From Burkholderia plantarii (GTDB taxonomy: Bacteria > Pseudomonadota > Gammaproteobacteria > Burkholderiales > Burkholderiaceae), in contig NZ_CP007212.1 in assembly GCF_001411805.1 (NCBI RefSeq), positions 2,046,001-2,110,000 of the forward strand: 64,000 nucleotides of DNA, given 5' to 3'. A model generated the notes under the pieces. The model saw only the letters and a list, made by a program, of their open reading frames with translations. It ran no database searches and was not told the origin of the DNA. The first letter of the stretch is position 1. Each line of letters begins with the position of its first letter. Shown here one piece after another: positions 15,428-24,219 of the stretch. The position numbers were made by a program, and so were the translations under genes.

Positions 15428-16801
15428 ATGTCCGACTCACCAGCAGCACCGGGCAATTCAAGTTTCAGGGCCGCCGTCGATGCATTCCTGCGCTCCCGTC
15501 TCCAGGCAAAACTCGACAAGCTTCCCGATGACGATCCGAAGCGAGCCGACCTGATCGCGGAGCACCAGCGCACCGCATGGATTCCCGACGCCGCGCGGCG
15601 GGTCCGGCAGATCCAGGCCGTGACGCACTCGCTGAAGCCGATCCACCCCGATGCGCGTGGCACGAACCTCCACGTCGCGCCGTCCGATCTGCCCACGCTG
15701 ACGGACCTGGGTAGCCATACGCTCGGTGGCCGCTTCGCGCTGGACGTGGTCGGCAACGCCGCTGCGCTCGACGTGGTCAAGCTGCTCAAGGTCGAACATG
15801 ATGGGCGCACGCTGCTGGATGCGCTCCAGGCTGGTGACGCCGGCGCCTTGAGCGCACTCGCCGACGATACCGTCGAAGCGGCCGCGCTGCGCGATGCGTT
15901 CCTGAACCTGACCGAAGCGCGAGACGGCACGGCCAGCTCTCACGTACTCGCGAAGCAGGTGTACTGGCTGACCGGCGACGATCCGAGCGACGATGCTCAA
16001 TACCACCTGCTCGCGCCGCTTTACCCGACTTCGCTCGTGCAGGCCGTCTACGACGACGTCCACGATGCCCGTTTCGGCGAGGCGAACAAGCTGGCGCGCC
16101 AGGCACGCCGCGAGGGCGCGCCGTTCGACGGGGTCTATCGCGAGTATCGCGATCTCGCCGTGCAGAAACTTGGCGGCACGAAACCGCAAAACATCTCGCA
16201 GCTCAACAGCGAGCGAGGCGGCAACAACTATCTGCTGTCGTCGCTGCCGCCGGTGTGGGACAGCCGCCTCAACCATCTGCCTGCTCATACCGACTCGATC
16301 TTCGATCGCCCGTTCACGGGGCGGCCAGAGGTGCGCCGCACGCTGAACGCGTTGCGCACGTTCCTGAGCGGCGATCCATCCGCGAATCTCGACACGCGGA
16401 CACGTCGGGATGCCTTGCGCGATCGGCTCATCGACGAACTGGTGAGTTATGCCGGCGAGCTACTTCGTCATCCCGCCGGCTGGACGCGCGAAGCGCCGTT
16501 CGCGGATCTGAACGATGACGAAAAGCTCTGGCTCGACCCGCTGCGCGCCGAGTTGCCGGAGGAGCGCGAGTTCGCCGTGCGCTGGCTCGCGATGGAATGG
16601 CCCGAGCGCATCGGCGCGCGTTTCGGCAAATGGTTGAACGCGCAACTGCGGCACGAGTTACCCGACGTCGGCTACCACGAGGCGCGCGAATGGCAGCGCG
16701 CGCTGCTGGGCGACGACAGCAGTTGGCAGGAGCAGTTGCGGCGTATGCGCGACGCGCTCGATCACGTTCACCTCAGCCACGTCTCGACGGAGGGCGCATG
16801 A
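15428..16801 (+). CDS. csy1: Csy1 / Cas8f, large subunit of the I-F surveillance complex
   Basis: 457 aa, family-typical length. In the Csy complex Csy1 with Csy2 holds the crRNA 5' handle and reads the CC PAM. Recognised by position, by size and by conserved patches such as FRAAVDAFLRSRLQAKLDKL near residues 11-30 and VTHSLKPIHPDARGTNL near residues 67-83. GAAGGAAA lies 5-6 bp before the ATG. The stop overlaps csy2 (ATGA at 16798-16801). It is the first gene of csy1-csy2-csy3-cas6f and is separated from cas2-3 by the 376-bp CreTA-like module, so csy expression probably depends on a promoter inside that gap or on read-through. Confidence 0.95.
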   Translation: MSDSPAAPGNSSFRAAVDAFLRSRLQAKLDKLPDDDPKRADLIAEHQRTAWIPDAARRVRQIQAVTHSLKPIHPDARGTNLHVAPSDLPTLTDLGSHTLGGRFALDVVGNAAALDVVKLLKVEHDGRTLLDALQAGDAGALSALADDTVEAAALRDAFLNLTEARDGTASSHVLAKQVYWLTGDDPSDDAQYHLLAPLYPTSLVQAVYDDVHDARFGEANKLARQARREGAPFDGVYREYRDLAVQKLGGTKPQNISQLNSERGGNNYLLSSLPPVWDSRLNHLPAHTDSIFDRPFTGRPEVRRTLNALRTFLSGDPSANLDTRTRRDALRDRLIDELVSYAGELLRHPAGWTREAPFADLNDDEKLWLDPLRAELPEEREFAVRWLAMEWPERIGARFGKWLNAQLRHELPDVGYHEAREWQRALLGDDSSWQEQLRRMRDALDHVHLSHVSTEGA

Positions 16802-17847
16802 GCGATATCGAGGCGCTGCTGGTCCTGCCTCATCTGCAGATCCAGAACGCGAATGCGATCTCGAGCCCGCTGACCCACGGCTTTCCTTCCATCACGGCGA
16901 TGACGGGGTTGATGTGGGCGCTGCAACGCAAGCTTGCCGGCGCGGGGATTCCGTTGAAGCTGCGGCGCGTGGGCGTGATCTGCCATGACTTCGATGAGCA
17001 GGTCCAGGACGGCTACGTGAAGACGTTCCGCCTGACGCGCAACCCGGTGGACAAGGACGGCGCAACGGCGGCGATTGTCGAGCAAGGGCGCATGCATCTG
17101 GACCTCACGCTGCTGTTCGACGTCGTGGATGCCGGAACGGCGGGAGACGCGCCGTCGTCCGGCCTGCGCGACGACACTGGCCGCAACGAATGGGCCACGA
17201 GGATCGGCGAGATTGTCGCCGGGATGCGCGTGGCCGGTGGATCCGTTTTACCGGGCCGTGCGATTCCGGGCCGGCGCACGCGGCCGTGGATCGCGACGCT
17301 GCCGGACGACTATGAGGAACAGCTTCGGCTGTTTGCGCGCTGGCGGCGGCAATGGTTGCCCGGGTACGCGCTGGTGGGCCGCGACCACTTGCTGGCTGAG
17401 CGACATCGCCTGCTGCGCGAGCAAGGCGACGACGCGAGCCTGCTCGACGCGTGGCTGCATGCGGCACGCTTCAACCACCAACCGCTGCCCGACGAGTCGG
17501 CCGGCAGCGGCGCCGACGCCGCGAAGCGCTTGCGTTGGGGCGACCCGTTGCGCCCGCGCGGCAGCGGCTGGATCGTACCGATCCCGGTGGGTTATGCGGC
17601 GTTGACGAAGCCGCATGCGCCCGGTGCGGTCGCGAATACGCGCGATGCGGCGACGCCGTTTGTCTGGGTCGAATCGATCTATTCACTCGGGCAGTGGATC
17701 AGCCCGCACCGCGTCACGCACTGGCACGAACTGCTCTGGCAGCCGGAAACCGACGGCAAGGCGGGGCTTTACCGCTGCCGCAGCGGTTACCAGGGGCCGG
17801 CGGGCGCGAACGAGCCGGGCGACGACGATCTTCCCGATTTCGATTGA
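16798..17847 (+). CDS. csy2: Csy2 / Cas5f
   Basis: 349 aa. Cas5f pairs with Csy1 at the crRNA 5' end in the type I-F complex. The typical N-terminus is [20 protein letters not shown] (about residues 7-26), with a second conserved patch [19 protein letters not shown] just after it. ATG overlaps the csy1 stop (ATGA). A 70-bp gap, with its own weak ribosome site, follows before csy3. No lesion seen. Confidence 0.95.
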   Translation: MSDIEALLVLPHLQIQNANAISSPLTHGFPSITAMTGLMWALQRKLAGAGIPLKLRRVGVICHDFDEQVQDGYVKTFRLTRNPVDKDGATAAIVEQGRMHLDLTLLFDVVDAGTAGDAPSSGLRDDTGRNEWATRIGEIVAGMRVAGGSVLPGRAIPGRRTRPWIATLPDDYEEQLRLFARWRRQWLPGYALVGRDHLLAERHRLLREQGDDASLLDAWLHAARFNHQPLPDESAGSGADAAKRLRWGDPLRPRGSGWIVPIPVGYAALTKPHAPGAVANTRDAATPFVWVESIYSLGQWISPHRVTHWHELLWQPETDGKAGLYRCRSGYQGPAGANEPGDDDLPDFD

Positions 17848-17917
17848 GTTTGTATTACGAGTGGACAACCCGGCCGGGTTGTTCGTTTGTCTCTACCCAA
17901 ATCTCAGGATGGCTTTT

Positions 17918-18934
17918 ATGTCGGAAAAACTGACCACCGCGACCGTGCTCGCGTTCGAACGCAAACTGGACCCGTCCGACGCGATCTTCCACGCGGGGCA
18001 TTGGGATGACCATGACAAGGCGTCGGCTTGGACGCCGGTGGAGATTCGCGAGAAATCGGTGCGCGGCACGATCTCGAACCGCCTGAAGACGAAGGAGCAG
18101 GATCCCGCGAAGCTCGACGCCGCGATCGAGAAGCCGAATCTGCAAACCGTCGATGTGGCGACGCTGCCGTCGGATGCCGACACCTTGCGCGTGCAATTCA
18201 CGCTGCGGGTGCTGTCCGGCGCGGGCACGCCGTCGGCCTGCAACAGCGCGGCTTACCGCGCGAAGCTATCGAGCGTGGTGAGTGCTTATGTCGAGCAGCA
18301 TGGTTTCGCCGAACTCGCGAATCGCTATGCAGCCAATCTGGCCAACGGACGCTTCCTCTGGCGCAACCGGATCGGCGCGGAGAGCGTGCGGGTGGAGATT
18401 GCGCGGCTGCGCAAGGGAGCCGCCGAACGGACCTGGACGTTCGACGCGCTGTCGCTGAACCTGCGCTCCATCGAGACGCCCGATGCGCCGCTTGCCGAGC
18501 TTGGCGAATTGATTGCAGACGGGCTGGCTGGTCGTACCGACGTGCTGCTGCAGGTCACTGCGTATGTGCGCCTTGGACGAGGGCAGGAGGTGTTTCCGTC
18601 GCAGGAACTGATTCTCGACAAAGGCTCGAGCCGCAAGAGCAAGACGCTTTATCAGGTGCGCGATATCGCGGCGATTCACTCACAAAAGATCGGCAACGCG
18701 ATCCGGACCATCGATAGCTGGTATGAGGGCGCGGACGAGCTTGGGCCGATCGCCGTCGAGCCGTATGGCTCCGTGACGACGCAGGGCAAGGCGTATCGGC
18801 AGCCGAAGCAGAAACAGGACTTTTATACGCTGCTCGACGATTGGCTGCTGAAGGACCGGATTCCGCCCGTCGAGCAGCAGCATTTCGTGCTGGCGGTGCT
18901 GATTCGCGGCGGCGTGTTCGGCGACGCGAGCTGA
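17918..18934 (+). CDS. csy3: Csy3 / Cas7f backbone subunit
   Basis: 338 aa; six copies form the helical backbone of the I-F complex on the crRNA. Very strong family match: [14 protein letters not shown] near residues 11-24, [15 protein letters not shown] near 45-59, [12 protein letters not shown] near 227-238 and [20 protein letters not shown] near 280-299. An in-frame ATG at 17909 would add three residues; the start at 17918 matches the usual N-terminus. Intact. Confidence 0.97.
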   Translation: MSEKLTTATVLAFERKLDPSDAIFHAGHWDDHDKASAWTPVEIREKSVRGTISNRLKTKEQDPAKLDAAIEKPNLQTVDVATLPSDADTLRVQFTLRVLSGAGTPSACNSAAYRAKLSSVVSAYVEQHGFAELANRYAANLANGRFLWRNRIGAESVRVEIARLRKGAAERTWTFDALSLNLRSIETPDAPLAELGELIADGLAGRTDVLLQVTAYVRLGRGQEVFPSQELILDKGSSRKSKTLYQVRDIAAIHSQKIGNAIRTIDSWYEGADELGPIAVEPYGSVTTQGKAYRQPKQKQDFYTLLDDWLLKDRIPPVEQQHFVLAVLIRGGVFGDAS

Positions 18935-18939
18935 CCGCC

Positions 18940-19506
18940 ATGACGACACATTTCATCGATATCAGGCTGCTGCCTGATCCTGAATTCAGTCAGGTGCATG
19001 TATTTGGTGCGTTGGTGTCGAAACTGCATCGAGTGCTGGTGCAGATGCGTCGCGACGACATCGGCATCAGCTTTCCGGAATACAGCTTGCGACCACGCTC
19101 GGTCGGAACGGTGCTGCGGCTGCATGGTGGAGATGTGGGTTTGCGCGAACTGATGGCGCAGCCATGGTTGCAGGGGATGCGCGATCACGTTGTGGTGGCC
19201 GAAGCGGCGCCGGTGCCGGCGGGGGCGACGCACCGGGTTGTGCGGCGGCGCCAGTTCAAGACCAATGCCGAGCGCTTGCGCCGCCGCCGGATGCAGCGCA
19301 AGGGGGAAACCGCCGAGCAGGCCGCGGCGCATATTCCCGATAGCGTCGAGCGGCGGCCGGATCTGCCTTATGTGCAATTGCGCAGCACGAGCACTGGGCA
19401 GGGGTTTTGCCTGTTTGTTGAGCAGGGGAATGAGGGGCGGGAGGCGGTAGCGGGAGCGTTCAACAGTTACGGGTTGAGTCAGGGCGCGACGGTGCCGTGG
19501 TTTTAA
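18940..19506 (+). CDS. cas6f: Cas6f / Csy4 crRNA-processing endonuclease
   Basis: 188 aa, close to the size of Pseudomonas Csy4. It cleaves pre-crRNA at the base of the repeat hairpin and stays bound to it. The catalytic His is H30 (SKLHRVLVQ), equivalent to His29. The arginine-rich RNA-binding helix (ERLRRRRMQRKG) is near residues 110-121 and the family C-terminus GLSQGATVPWF is present. It starts 5 bp after csy3. Its stop directly abuts the leader of array 2. It must process both repeat variants, which share the stem. Confidence 0.97.
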   Translation: MTTHFIDIRLLPDPEFSQVHVFGALVSKLHRVLVQMRRDDIGISFPEYSLRPRSVGTVLRLHGGDVGLRELMAQPWLQGMRDHVVVAEAAPVPAGATHRVVRRRQFKTNAERLRRRRMQRKGETAEQAAAHIPDSVERRPDLPYVQLRSTSTGQGFCLFVEQGNEGREAVAGAFNSYGLSQGATVPWF

Positions 19507-19635
19507 CCCTTTTCCGTGGCCGGAAAAGGAGGCTTTAAAAATCAATGGGTTAGCGAGGAAGCGAAAATTTGGGTGTTTCGCTTCCTTGGCAGAGTTTTGC
19601 TTTTGGAAACATGGGGTTGGGTGGTTGGGAGGGTA
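19507..19635 (+). promoter_or_regulatory. leader of CRISPR array 2
   Basis: 129 bp starting right after cas6f. AATCAATGGGTTA (19540-19552) is a perfect IHF consensus, 83 bp before the first repeat, the same spacing as in leader 1. It shares AACCCTTTT and GCGAGG with leader 1. The second, repeat-proximal IHF site of leader 1 is absent here. Confidence 0.75.
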
Positions 19636-20924
19636 GTTCGCTGCCGCGTAGGCAGCTTAGAAAGTCGACGTCCGGCAACTCAGGGCCGAGTTCGCGTTCG
19701 CTGCCGCGTAGGCAGCTTAGAAACGAGATCGCTGCTCGCATGCTGGCCGAGCGCTGGTTCGCTGCCGCGTAGGCAGCTTAGAAAACCACGCCAGAATGCT
19801 CGGTGGAACGACAAGGGTTCGCTGCCGCGTAGGCAGCTTAGAAATCGTTGCGGATCATCGAGGAAGCAAATGCGCAGTTCGCTGCCGCGTAGGCAGCTTA
19901 GAAATGAGACCACACCATGAAGCCATATGTGTTCAGGTTCGCTGCCGCGTAGGCAGCTTAGAAAACGTCCAGCTGCTTCGCGGTGAGCCAGCCGGTGTTC
20001 GCTGCCGCGTAGGCAGCTTAGAAAATATTGGAGACGGTATTGGGGGTTCTCCAATAGTTCGCTGCCGCGTAGGCAGCTTAGAAAAATGCGGCCGGACGAC
20101 GAGACGGTCAAGGCCAGTTCGCTGCCGCGTAGGCAGCTTAGAAATGGCCGCCGGCATCGATCACGACGTGGTCATAGTTCGCTGCCGCGTAGGCAGCTTA
20201 GAAAACGCATGCGGCTGTATCTGGCGGCCGGCCGACGTTCGCTGCCGCGTAGGCAGCTTAGAAATTCGTACTTGCGCTCCCACGCCATCTGACGCATGTT
20301 CGCTGCCGCGTAGGCAGCTTAGAAATCGCAGATGTCGGGTGAATGGGTTGCTGCGCCGTTCGCTGCCGCGTAGGCAGCTTAGAAATATGAGGCTTGCAAG
20401 CGCATCCGCGAAGTGCTGTTCGCTGCCGCGTAGGCAGCTTAGAAATTCCAGTCCTGGCGCCCTTTGCGCTCTTCCTCGTTCGCTGCCGCGTAGGCAGCTT
20501 AGAAATAGATCCTGCATTCCTATTCACGTTCCTACGCGTTCGCTGCCGCGTAGGCAGCTTAGAAATCGATGCTCGCTACTTGATCGGTTGGATCGGGTTC
20601 GCTGCCGCGTAGGCAGCTTAGAAAGAGCACCAGCAGATAAACGAAGCAGACGCCGAGTTCGCTGCCGCGTAGGCAGCTTAGAAACATGTCGAACCATTCT
20701 TCCGGGCCGCTCATGCGTTCGCTGCCGCGTAGGCAGCTTAGAAATTGCCGACGATCAGCCAGTAGTGGCTCGTCTTGTTCGCTGCCGCGTAGGCAGCTTA
20801 GAAATCGCCGGCCAGCCATGCCGCGTCACGCCCCTCGTTCGCTGCCGCGTAGGCAGCTTAGAAATTCAGCCACATTGCACGCCGCCACCCACGCACGTTC
20901 GCTGCCGCATAGGCAGCTTAGAAA
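19636..20924 (+). CRISPR. CRISPR array 2, type I-F, 22 repeats / 21 spacers
   Basis: 28-nt repeats starting GTTCGCTGCC and ending AGCTTAGAAA begin at 19636, 19696, 19757, 19817, 19877, 19937, 19997, 20057, 20117, 20177, 20237, 20298, 20358, 20418, 20478, 20538, 20597, 20657, 20717, 20777, 20837 and 20897. Spacers are 31-33 nt. The repeat differs from array 1 at position 4 (C for T) and in the hairpin loop (GCGTA for GGATA); the stem is the same. Only the last repeat is altered (loop GCATA), marking the old end. Transcribed left to right from the leader after cas6f. All spacers differ from each other and from array 1. Confidence 0.98.
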
Positions 20925-21046
20925 ATATCGAATGGCCGATTCCAAAAACTTGGATGATGGACGCCACCTGCACTGGCTGACCTACAGCACCGGCTACGTG
21001 CATAGCCTGCAGTTGGGCATGGCAAGGCTGGCTGCGTGAACAAACC

Positions 21047-21469
21047 CTAATGCGCGCCAGCATCGTCGAAGCTGAGCTTGCGCGCGATCGTGAGCCCGGC
21101 CGGCGAGCTGAAATCGAGCCGCACCAGCCACACGCCCGGCATTTCGAGCGCGAGGCGGGCGTGGTAGACGCCCGGGTCCGCATCCGGCACGGCCGCCACC
21201 GGCGTCACGTTGTGCGCCATCGGCATCGACGGCATGTCGGCGCTCACCGTGAAGCGCGCGTCGCGCAGCGGCGCGCCGCCGGGCGCGGCGAGGCGAATCG
21301 TGCAGTCATAGGCGCCGTCGCCGCCCGCGCGCGAGCAGCCGATGCGTGCCGCGGGCGGCGCCGTGGCCGCATTCGCGAACAGCGGCGCGATCACGAGCGC
21401 AATCGCCACGATTGATTCGAACAGCGCAACGAGCAGACGGCGCGCACGCGCGCGGCGGGATGATTTCAT
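21047..21469 (-). CDS. FixH/YtkA-like exported protein, last gene of the ABC operon
   Basis: 140 aa. N-terminal hydrophobic segment (about 12-35, ending ANA) as signal peptide or anchor. The mature part carries the YtkA/FixH pattern: CTIRLAAPGGAPLRDARFTV, then SADMPSMPMAHN and PGVYHARLALEMPGVWLVRL, an Ig-like beta-sandwich with a Met/His stretch that in relatives is linked to copper handling or oxidase assembly. Its ATG overlaps the livM stop (ATGA, 21466-21469), so it is translationally coupled to a transporter operon, an unusual partner. Role here unknown. Confidence 0.75.
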   Translation of the reverse strand: MKSSRRARARRLLVALFESIVAIALVIAPLFANAATAPPAARIGCSRAGGDGAYDCTIRLAAPGGAPLRDARFTVSADMPSMPMAHNVTPVAAVPDADPGVYHARLALEMPGVWLVRLDFSSPAGLTIARKLSFDDAGAH

Positions 21470-22512
21470 GCCTTCTCCGTATCGGTGGGGGTGGGGGGCG
21501 AAGCCGCCTGCGTGGCGGAACGTGAAGCGGAATGTGAAGCGGAATGTGCGGTGGCATGTGAAGCCGGACGCGGGATCGAACGTGCAACGGGACTGACCGA
21601 AGCGAGCGACGCGGGCGCGGCCGACACGTGCCGCGGCCTCGGCCAGAGGCCGCCGAGCCGTGCCACCAGCGCCTCGTCGATGAGCCCGCGCGGGCGCACC
21701 ACCAGCACGCCGGCCACGAGCCCGCCGAACGCGATCATCCGGTAGCCGTGGAAGAAGCGCGTGCCCTCCAGCAGGCCGAGGTCGAGCGCGACCCCGAGCA
21801 GCGGCCCGAACGGCGAGCCGAGCCCGCCGATCAGCGCATACGACAGGCCGTGGATGCCGATCATCACGTCGAAGTTGTCGGGTTCAATATAGGTGCTGCA
21901 ATGCGCGTAGAGCGCGCCGCCGAGCGCGGCGACGGCGCCCGCCAGCGTGGCGGCCGCGAGCTTGGCGCGCCGCGCGTCGATGCCGAGCGCGGCGGCCAGC
22001 GCGGGATCCTCGCCCACCATGCGCCAGGCGCGGCCGCGGCGCGTGCGCTCGAACCCGGTCAGCGCGACGAGCACCAGCGCGAGCGTGACCCAGACGATCA
22101 GCGCGACCTGGGCCGGCGTCATGCCGTGCTCGAACACGTAACGGATGCCCGCGAAGCCCTCGTCGCCGCCTGGGCCGATCGGCTCGCCGTCCGGCCCCGG
22201 GCGCTGCAGGCGAATCAGCAGCAGCACCTGGCGGATCGTCTCGGCGGCGGCCAGCATCGCCAGCGAGAAGCGCAGCCCCGACAGCCGCAGCGTGGCCGCG
22301 CGCAGCAGCCAGCCCGACAGCGCGCCGGCGGCCGCGGCCACCGCGAGCGCCGCGCCGAGCGGCCAGTCGCCCAGCACCGTGGCCGACGCGCCCACGTAGG
22401 CGCCGATCGCGAACAGCGCCTGCTGGCCGAACGAGAAATCGCCGGCGATCGCCAGCACGTAGGCCGACAGCGCGAGGAACGACAGCAGGCCGAGATTGGT
22501 AATCAGCGTCAT
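21466..22512 (-). CDS. LivM-type ABC permease
   Basis: 348 aa, about eight to nine membrane segments. Branched-chain amino acid (HAAT) permease family: SFGQQALFAIGAYVGA near residues 28-43, the EAA-like patch GEDPALAAALGIDARRAKL near 188-206, and IGGLGSPFGPLLGVAL near 255-270. The C-terminal 50 residues after WPRPRH are a low-complexity Ala/Ser/His tail not usual in LivM. The ATG at 22512 overlaps the livH stop; the frame is open upstream only as antisense-like sequence. Works with LivH as inner-membrane channel. Confidence 0.88.
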   Translation of the reverse strand: MTLITNLGLLSFLALSAYVLAIAGDFSFGQQALFAIGAYVGASATVLGDWPLGAALAVAAAAGALSGWLLRAATLRLSGLRFSLAMLAAAETIRQVLLLIRLQRPGPDGEPIGPGGDEGFAGIRYVFEHGMTPAQVALIVWVTLALVLVALTGFERTRRGRAWRMVGEDPALAAALGIDARRAKLAAATLAGAVAALGGALYAHCSTYIEPDNFDVMIGIHGLSYALIGGLGSPFGPLLGVALDLGLLEGTRFFHGYRMIAFGGLVAGVLVVRPRGLIDEALVARLGGLWPRPRHVSAAPASLASVSPVARSIPRPASHATAHSASHSASRSATQAASPPTPTDTEKA

Positions 22513-23450
22513 GGGCGGGCGGCTCCGTCGGCCGGCGCGGCGCGGTCTGAGCGGCCTGCGCGATGACCACGGTCGCGAACCCGCGCGAGCGGCAGCAGCG
22601 AGGCGAGGCCGCCCGGCCACGCGCAGAGCGCCACGAACAGCAGCAGGTCGCCGCCGAGGTCGCGTGCCTGCGCGCCGAACAGCGCCTGCAGCGCCGCCTC
22701 GATCAGCCCCAGCGCGAGCCCGCCCGCCACCGCGCCCGGCAGCGAGCCGAAGCCGCCCAGCACGGCCGCCGCGAGCCCCTTGAGCGTGGCCCACATCGCG
22801 AACATCGCGCTGACCTGGCCATGGATGCCCGCGATCAGGCAGCCGGCCAGCGCGCCGAGCGCGGCCGACAGCGCCACCACGCGCGCCGAGACGCGCCGCA
22901 CGTCCACGCCCGAGAGCGTCGCGGCGGCGCGGTCGTCGACGATCGCGCGCACCGCGAGCCCGAAGCGCGTGTGGCCGATCAGGCGCCGGCAGCCGAACGT
23001 GACGAGCGCCGCGCAGCCGAGCGCCACCCCATGCTCGGCGCGCAGCGGCAGCGCCTGCCAGCTCGCCGGCAGGCTCGCGAACGGCGAGGGCCACGGGTTG
23101 GCATGCGCGCTGAGCAGGTGCGCGCCGGCTTCCTCGATCTGCATCCAGACCGCGAAGCTCGCCGCCATCGCGGTGACGCCCGAGCCGTCACGATGCGGCG
23201 CGAAGCAGAGCAGGTCGACATAGCGGTTCGCGAGGATCGTCACGGCTACGGCGACCAGCGGCGCGACCAGGAACGCCCCCACCGGCGGCAGCGCGGCGGT
23301 GGCGCGAATCGCCACGTAGAGGCCGAACATCACCGTCGCGCCGTAGGCGAGGTTGACGCGCCCGAGCACCCCGAACACCAGCGTGAAGCCGCTGGCCAGC
23401 AGGGCGTAGGCGGCGCCGAGCGCGAGCGCGTCGAACAGCAGCGCCAGCAT
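22509..23450 (-). CDS. LivH-type ABC permease
   Basis: 313 aa from ATG 23450 (a GTG at 23459 would add three residues and overlap livG). About eight membrane segments; typical LivH features FDALALGAAYALLASGFTLVFG near the N-terminus (quoted from 23420 to 23380), DDRAAATLSGVDVRRVSARV as cytoplasmic coupling loop and AVLGGFGSLPGAVAGG near residues 235-250. The last 25 residues (RVRDRGHRAGRSDRAAP) are a polar tail. Stop overlaps livM start (ATGA). Second half of the importer channel. Confidence 0.88.
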   Translation of the reverse strand: MLALLFDALALGAAYALLASGFTLVFGVLGRVNLAYGATVMFGLYVAIRATAALPPVGAFLVAPLVAVAVTILANRYVDLLCFAPHRDGSGVTAMAASFAVWMQIEEAGAHLLSAHANPWPSPFASLPASWQALPLRAEHGVALGCAALVTFGCRRLIGHTRFGLAVRAIVDDRAAATLSGVDVRRVSARVVALSAALGALAGCLIAGIHGQVSAMFAMWATLKGLAAAVLGGFGSLPGAVAGGLALGLIEAALQALFGAQARDLGGDLLLFVALCAWPGGLASLLPLARVRDRGHRAGRSDRAAPADGAARP

Positions 23451-23451
23451 C

Positions 23452-24219
23452 TCAGGCACGCGCGCCCGGGCCGGTGCCCGAGGCGTTCGTTTCGTTTGGG
23501 GTAGCCGGTGCCGCCGACGGCTCCGACGGCGCGGATCCGCCGAGCCAGGCGCGCTGCACGGCCGGGTCGGCCAGCACGCGCGAGGGCGTGCCTTCGGTCA
23601 GCACGCGGCCGTTCTCGAGCACCACGATGCGCTCGGCCAGCGCCGCGACGAAGCCGATCCGGTGCTCGACCACCACGATCGCCACGCCGCGCGCGCGCAG
23701 CTCGGCGAGCCGCGTGCGCAGCTCGGCGATCTCGGCCTCGTCGAGGCCGGAGGCCGGCTCGTCGACCAGCAGCACGCGCGGCCGGGTGGTCAGCGCGCGC
23801 GCCAGTTCGAGGCGGCGCCGCTCCGAGAACGTCAGCGTAGCGGCCAGCGCGCGGCGCCGGTGCGCGAGCCCGGCGAACGCGAGCGCGGCGTCGGCCGCGG
23901 CGCGCCCCCCGGCGGCGAGGTTGGCCTCGACCGTGAGGCGCGTGAACACGCGCGGCTGCTGCCAGGTCCAGGCGATGCCGTGCGCCACGCGTCGCCAGGC
24001 CGGCTCGCGCGTGACGTCCGCGCCGTCGATGCGGATCGATCCCGCGCTCGGCCTCAGCGTGCCCGCCACGATGCCGAGCGTGGTGCTCTTGCCCGAGCCG
24101 TTCGGCCCGATCAGGCCGAGCGTCTCGCCGGCACGGATCGTCAGGTCGAGGCCGGCGAGCGCGTCGAGCGCGCCATAGCGCCGGCCCACGCCGCGCAGTT
24201 CCACCAGCGGCCGCGTCAC
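23452..24219 (-). CDS. LivG-type ABC ATPase
   Basis: 255 aa. Walker A GPNGSGKST near residues 38-46, Q-loop WTWQQPRVF, Walker B VLLVDEP near 147-153 with SGLD, and switch His in VVVEHRIGF. The signature motif is altered (TFSERRRLELARAL in place of LSGGQ..), which is unusual even for LivG, where it is normally SYGQQRRLEIARAL. GTG start at 24219 overlaps the binding-protein stop. No second ATPase (LivF) follows, so this ATPase would have to act as a homodimer or borrow LivF from elsewhere. Confidence 0.9.
   Translation of the reverse strand: MTRPLVELRGVGRRYGALDALAGLDLTIRAGETLGLIGPNGSGKSTTLGIVAGTLRPSAGSIRIDGADVTREPAWRRVAHGIAWTWQQPRVFTRLTVEANLAAGGRAAADAALAFAGLAHRRRALAATLTFSERRRLELARALTTRPRVLLVDEPASGLDEAEIAELRTRLAELRARGVAIVVVEHRIGFVAALAERIVVLENGRVLTEGTPSRVLADPAVQRAWLGGSAPSEPSAAPATPNETNASGTGPGARA

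Noticed and set aside
19569..20980. Forward frame of nearly 400 codons made of repeated CRVGSLE units
   Set aside because: Produced by the regular 60-bp period of array 2, with no start signal and no real protein character.
20925..21046. Additional CRISPR repeat or cas gene after array 2
   Set aside because: The sequence after 20924 has no repeat-like stem and no gene before the convergent FixH/YtkA-like gene.
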